Positions 62,917 to 64,000 of a DNA stretch of 64,000 bases are shown one piece after another. A model generated the notes under the pieces. It had not been told where the DNA came from and did not search any database. It saw only the letters and a program-made list of their open reading frames with translations. The translations under genes were made by a program, and so were the position numbers. Origin of the DNA: Alkalicoccobacillus gibsonii (GTDB lineage Bacteria; Bacillota; Bacilli; Bacillales; Bacillaceae_D); assembly GCF_016798245.1 (NCBI RefSeq), contig NZ_JAEUZA010000004.1:124001-188000 (forward strand), in the 5' to 3' direction. Numbering within the stretch: the stretch's first letter is position 1; every line of letters starts with the position of its first letter.

Positions 62917-63984
62917 ATGAAAAAGTGGATGGTAAATGGAATGGTCGTAACTAGTTTTGCTGCACTACTTGTCGCTTGTTCGGAGGAAACCGATACTTCA
63001 CCTGAGGAAAATGGAGGTCAAGCATCAAACTCCGGTAACTCTATCTCTGCTATTCAAGATCGTGGAGAACTTATTATGGGAGCGAATGATCAGCTGCCTG
63101 GCTTTGGATACGTTGGTTCAGATGGAGCATATGAAGGTTTTGATATCGAGTTTGGAAAAGTAATGGCTGCTGCAATACTTGGGGATGCAGATGCTGTCGA
63201 ATTTAGACCTTTGTCTGCTCAAGAGCGTTTCACTGCCTTACAAACAGGTGAAGTAGATATGCTCATTCGCAACACCACACTTACGTTAAACCGTGACGTT
63301 GAAATCGGTTTAAATTTCGGGCCAACGACTTTCTATGATGGTCAAGGCATGATGGCTCCTTCTGATAGTGGAATTGAATCACTAGAAGACTTAGCTGGAG
63401 CACGAATTGGAGTGGAGCAAGGAACCACAACAGAGCTGAATTTAGCTGACCAAATGAGTAAGCGAGGAATTGATTTTGAATCTGTTACCTTCTCTGATCA
63501 AGATAGCTTAATAGCAGCCTACGAATCAGGGACAATCGATGCTTGGACAACGGATCAATCCGGACTCGTTTCGAGACTAGAGACGCTTCAAGATCCATCA
63601 GGGCATGTCATTCTAAATGAAGTTCTTTCAAAAGAACCTCTTGGTCCAGCCGTTTTAGATGGAGATGATCAATTCCTAGAAATTATGTTCTGGGCAACAA
63701 ACGCTACCATTCAAGCTGAAGAATTTGGCATTACATCTGAGAATGTGGACGATTTCTTAGATACAGAAGATCCGGACATTGCTCGTTTCCTAGGTGTTGA
63801 AGAAAATTTAGGAGAGCAGCTTGGATTAGAGAACGATTTTGCTTATCAAATTATTAAGCAAGTTGGAAACTATGCGGAAATTTACGATCGAAACTTAGGT
63901 GCAGACAGTCCATTTGAACTTGAAAGAGGTCTGAATGCTCTATACACCGATGGCGGGTTATTATACTCTCCACCATTTAGATAA
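62917..63984 (+). CDS. Amino-acid ABC transporter substrate-binding lipoprotein
   Basis: 355 residues. A lipoprotein signal peptide: MKKWMVNGMV, a hydrophobic stretch, and the lipobox LLVAC with Cys21, followed by a Glu/Ser/Asn-rich linker to about residue 45. The rest is a family 3 solute-binding domain (IQDRGELIMGANDQLPGFGY, GFDIEFGKVMAAAI, LTLNRDVEIGLNFGPTTFYD) most like the general L-amino-acid-binding AapJ/BztA type. ATG 62917 has TAGGGGG ten bases upstream; the TTG at 62908 is too close to it. Permease and ATPase genes would be expected beyond the window end. Confidence 0.9.
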   Translation: MKKWMVNGMVVTSFAALLVACSEETDTSPEENGGQASNSGNSISAIQDRGELIMGANDQLPGFGYVGSDGAYEGFDIEFGKVMAAAILGDADAVEFRPLSAQERFTALQTGEVDMLIRNTTLTLNRDVEIGLNFGPTTFYDGQGMMAPSDSGIESLEDLAGARIGVEQGTTTELNLADQMSKRGIDFESVTFSDQDSLIAAYESGTIDAWTTDQSGLVSRLETLQDPSGHVILNEVLSKEPLGPAVLDGDDQFLEIMFWATNATIQAEEFGITSENVDDFLDTEDPDIARFLGVEENLGEQLGLENDFAYQIIKQVGNYAEIYDRNLGADSPFELERGLNALYTDGGLLYSPPFR

Positions 63985-64000
63985 TACCCATTTATAGAAG

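Overview
The window is one continuous piece of a low-GC, endospore-forming Bacillaceae chromosome, probably an Alkalihalobacillus/Shouchella/Bacillus relative. The evidence is the gene order, which runs almost colinear with the Bacillus subtilis segment ytxK-ackA ... dnaE-ytsJ-accDA-pfkA-pyk ... citZ-icd-mdh-phoPR-polA-mutM ... gapB-speD-nrdR-dnaBI ... thrS-infC-rpmI-rplT ... pheST-zapA-yshB-polX-mutS2-yshE. Sporulation genes (ytrH, ytrI, ytaF, ytxC, sspI), T-box leaders, many TTG/GTG starts and strong AGGAGG ribosome sites agree. The futalosine-pathway gene mqnC between dnaI and ytxC is a difference from B. subtilis, which uses the classical menaquinone route. The species is not identifiable from this sequence alone.

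Layout. 1-5.5 kb: the 3' end of ytxK, acetate kinase, argGH and two small lineage-specific genes. 5.5-11.8 kb: a mixed-strand block (Xaa-Pro peptidase, YtkL, YtoI, YtpI, NrnA, YtrIH). 11.9-26.4 kb: a central-metabolism stretch (DnaE, malic enzyme, acetyl-CoA carboxylase AccDA, phosphofructokinase, pyruvate kinase, FxsA, YtwI, citrate synthase, isocitrate and malate dehydrogenases). 26.4-27.3 kb: a 970-base non-coding region with three copies of a foldback repeat. 27.3-37.7 kb: PhoPR, PolA, MutM, YtaF, CoaE, GapB, SpeD and NrdR. 37.9-43 kb: the DnaB/DnaI helicase-loading pair, MqnC and YtxC. 43-51.7 kb: thrS with a T-box, an OsmC-like protein, the infC-rpmI-rplT operon, small membrane proteins, a DUF485/ActP acetate symporter pair, YsdB and YsdC. 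51.8-64 kb: SspI, YsgA, pheST with a T-box, ZapA, CvpA-like YshB, PolX, MutS2, YshE, a 26-residue membrane ORF and an amino-acid-binding lipoprotein.

The genes form several working sets: glycolysis to the TCA cycle (pfkA, pyk, citZ, icd, mdh), gluconeogenesis (gapB with two CcpN-like boxes, ytsJ), acetate overflow and reuse (ackA; actP with a cre-like site), fatty-acid initiation (accDA), replication and repair (dnaE, polA, mutM, dnaB, dnaI, polX, mutS2), and translation (thrS, pheST, infC-rpmI-rplT) under RNA-leader control.

The least ordinary content is not protein-coding. At least six copies, plus one or two remnants, of a roughly 105-125-base foldback repeat superfamily sit in the longest intergenic gaps. 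Their stems carry compensatory base changes between copies, and three of the copies or remnants directly follow a GAATGATT-type terminator hairpin. Other points are a likely one-base frameshift at the end of phoR, an unusual substitution in the conserved AccA motif, an argH terminator whose 3' arm is the ribosome site of a 51-residue gene, an ATT start for infC, and hairpins in the argG, ytaF and speD leaders. I saw no tRNA, rRNA, CRISPR array, transposase or prophage gene, and no obvious new multi-gene system.
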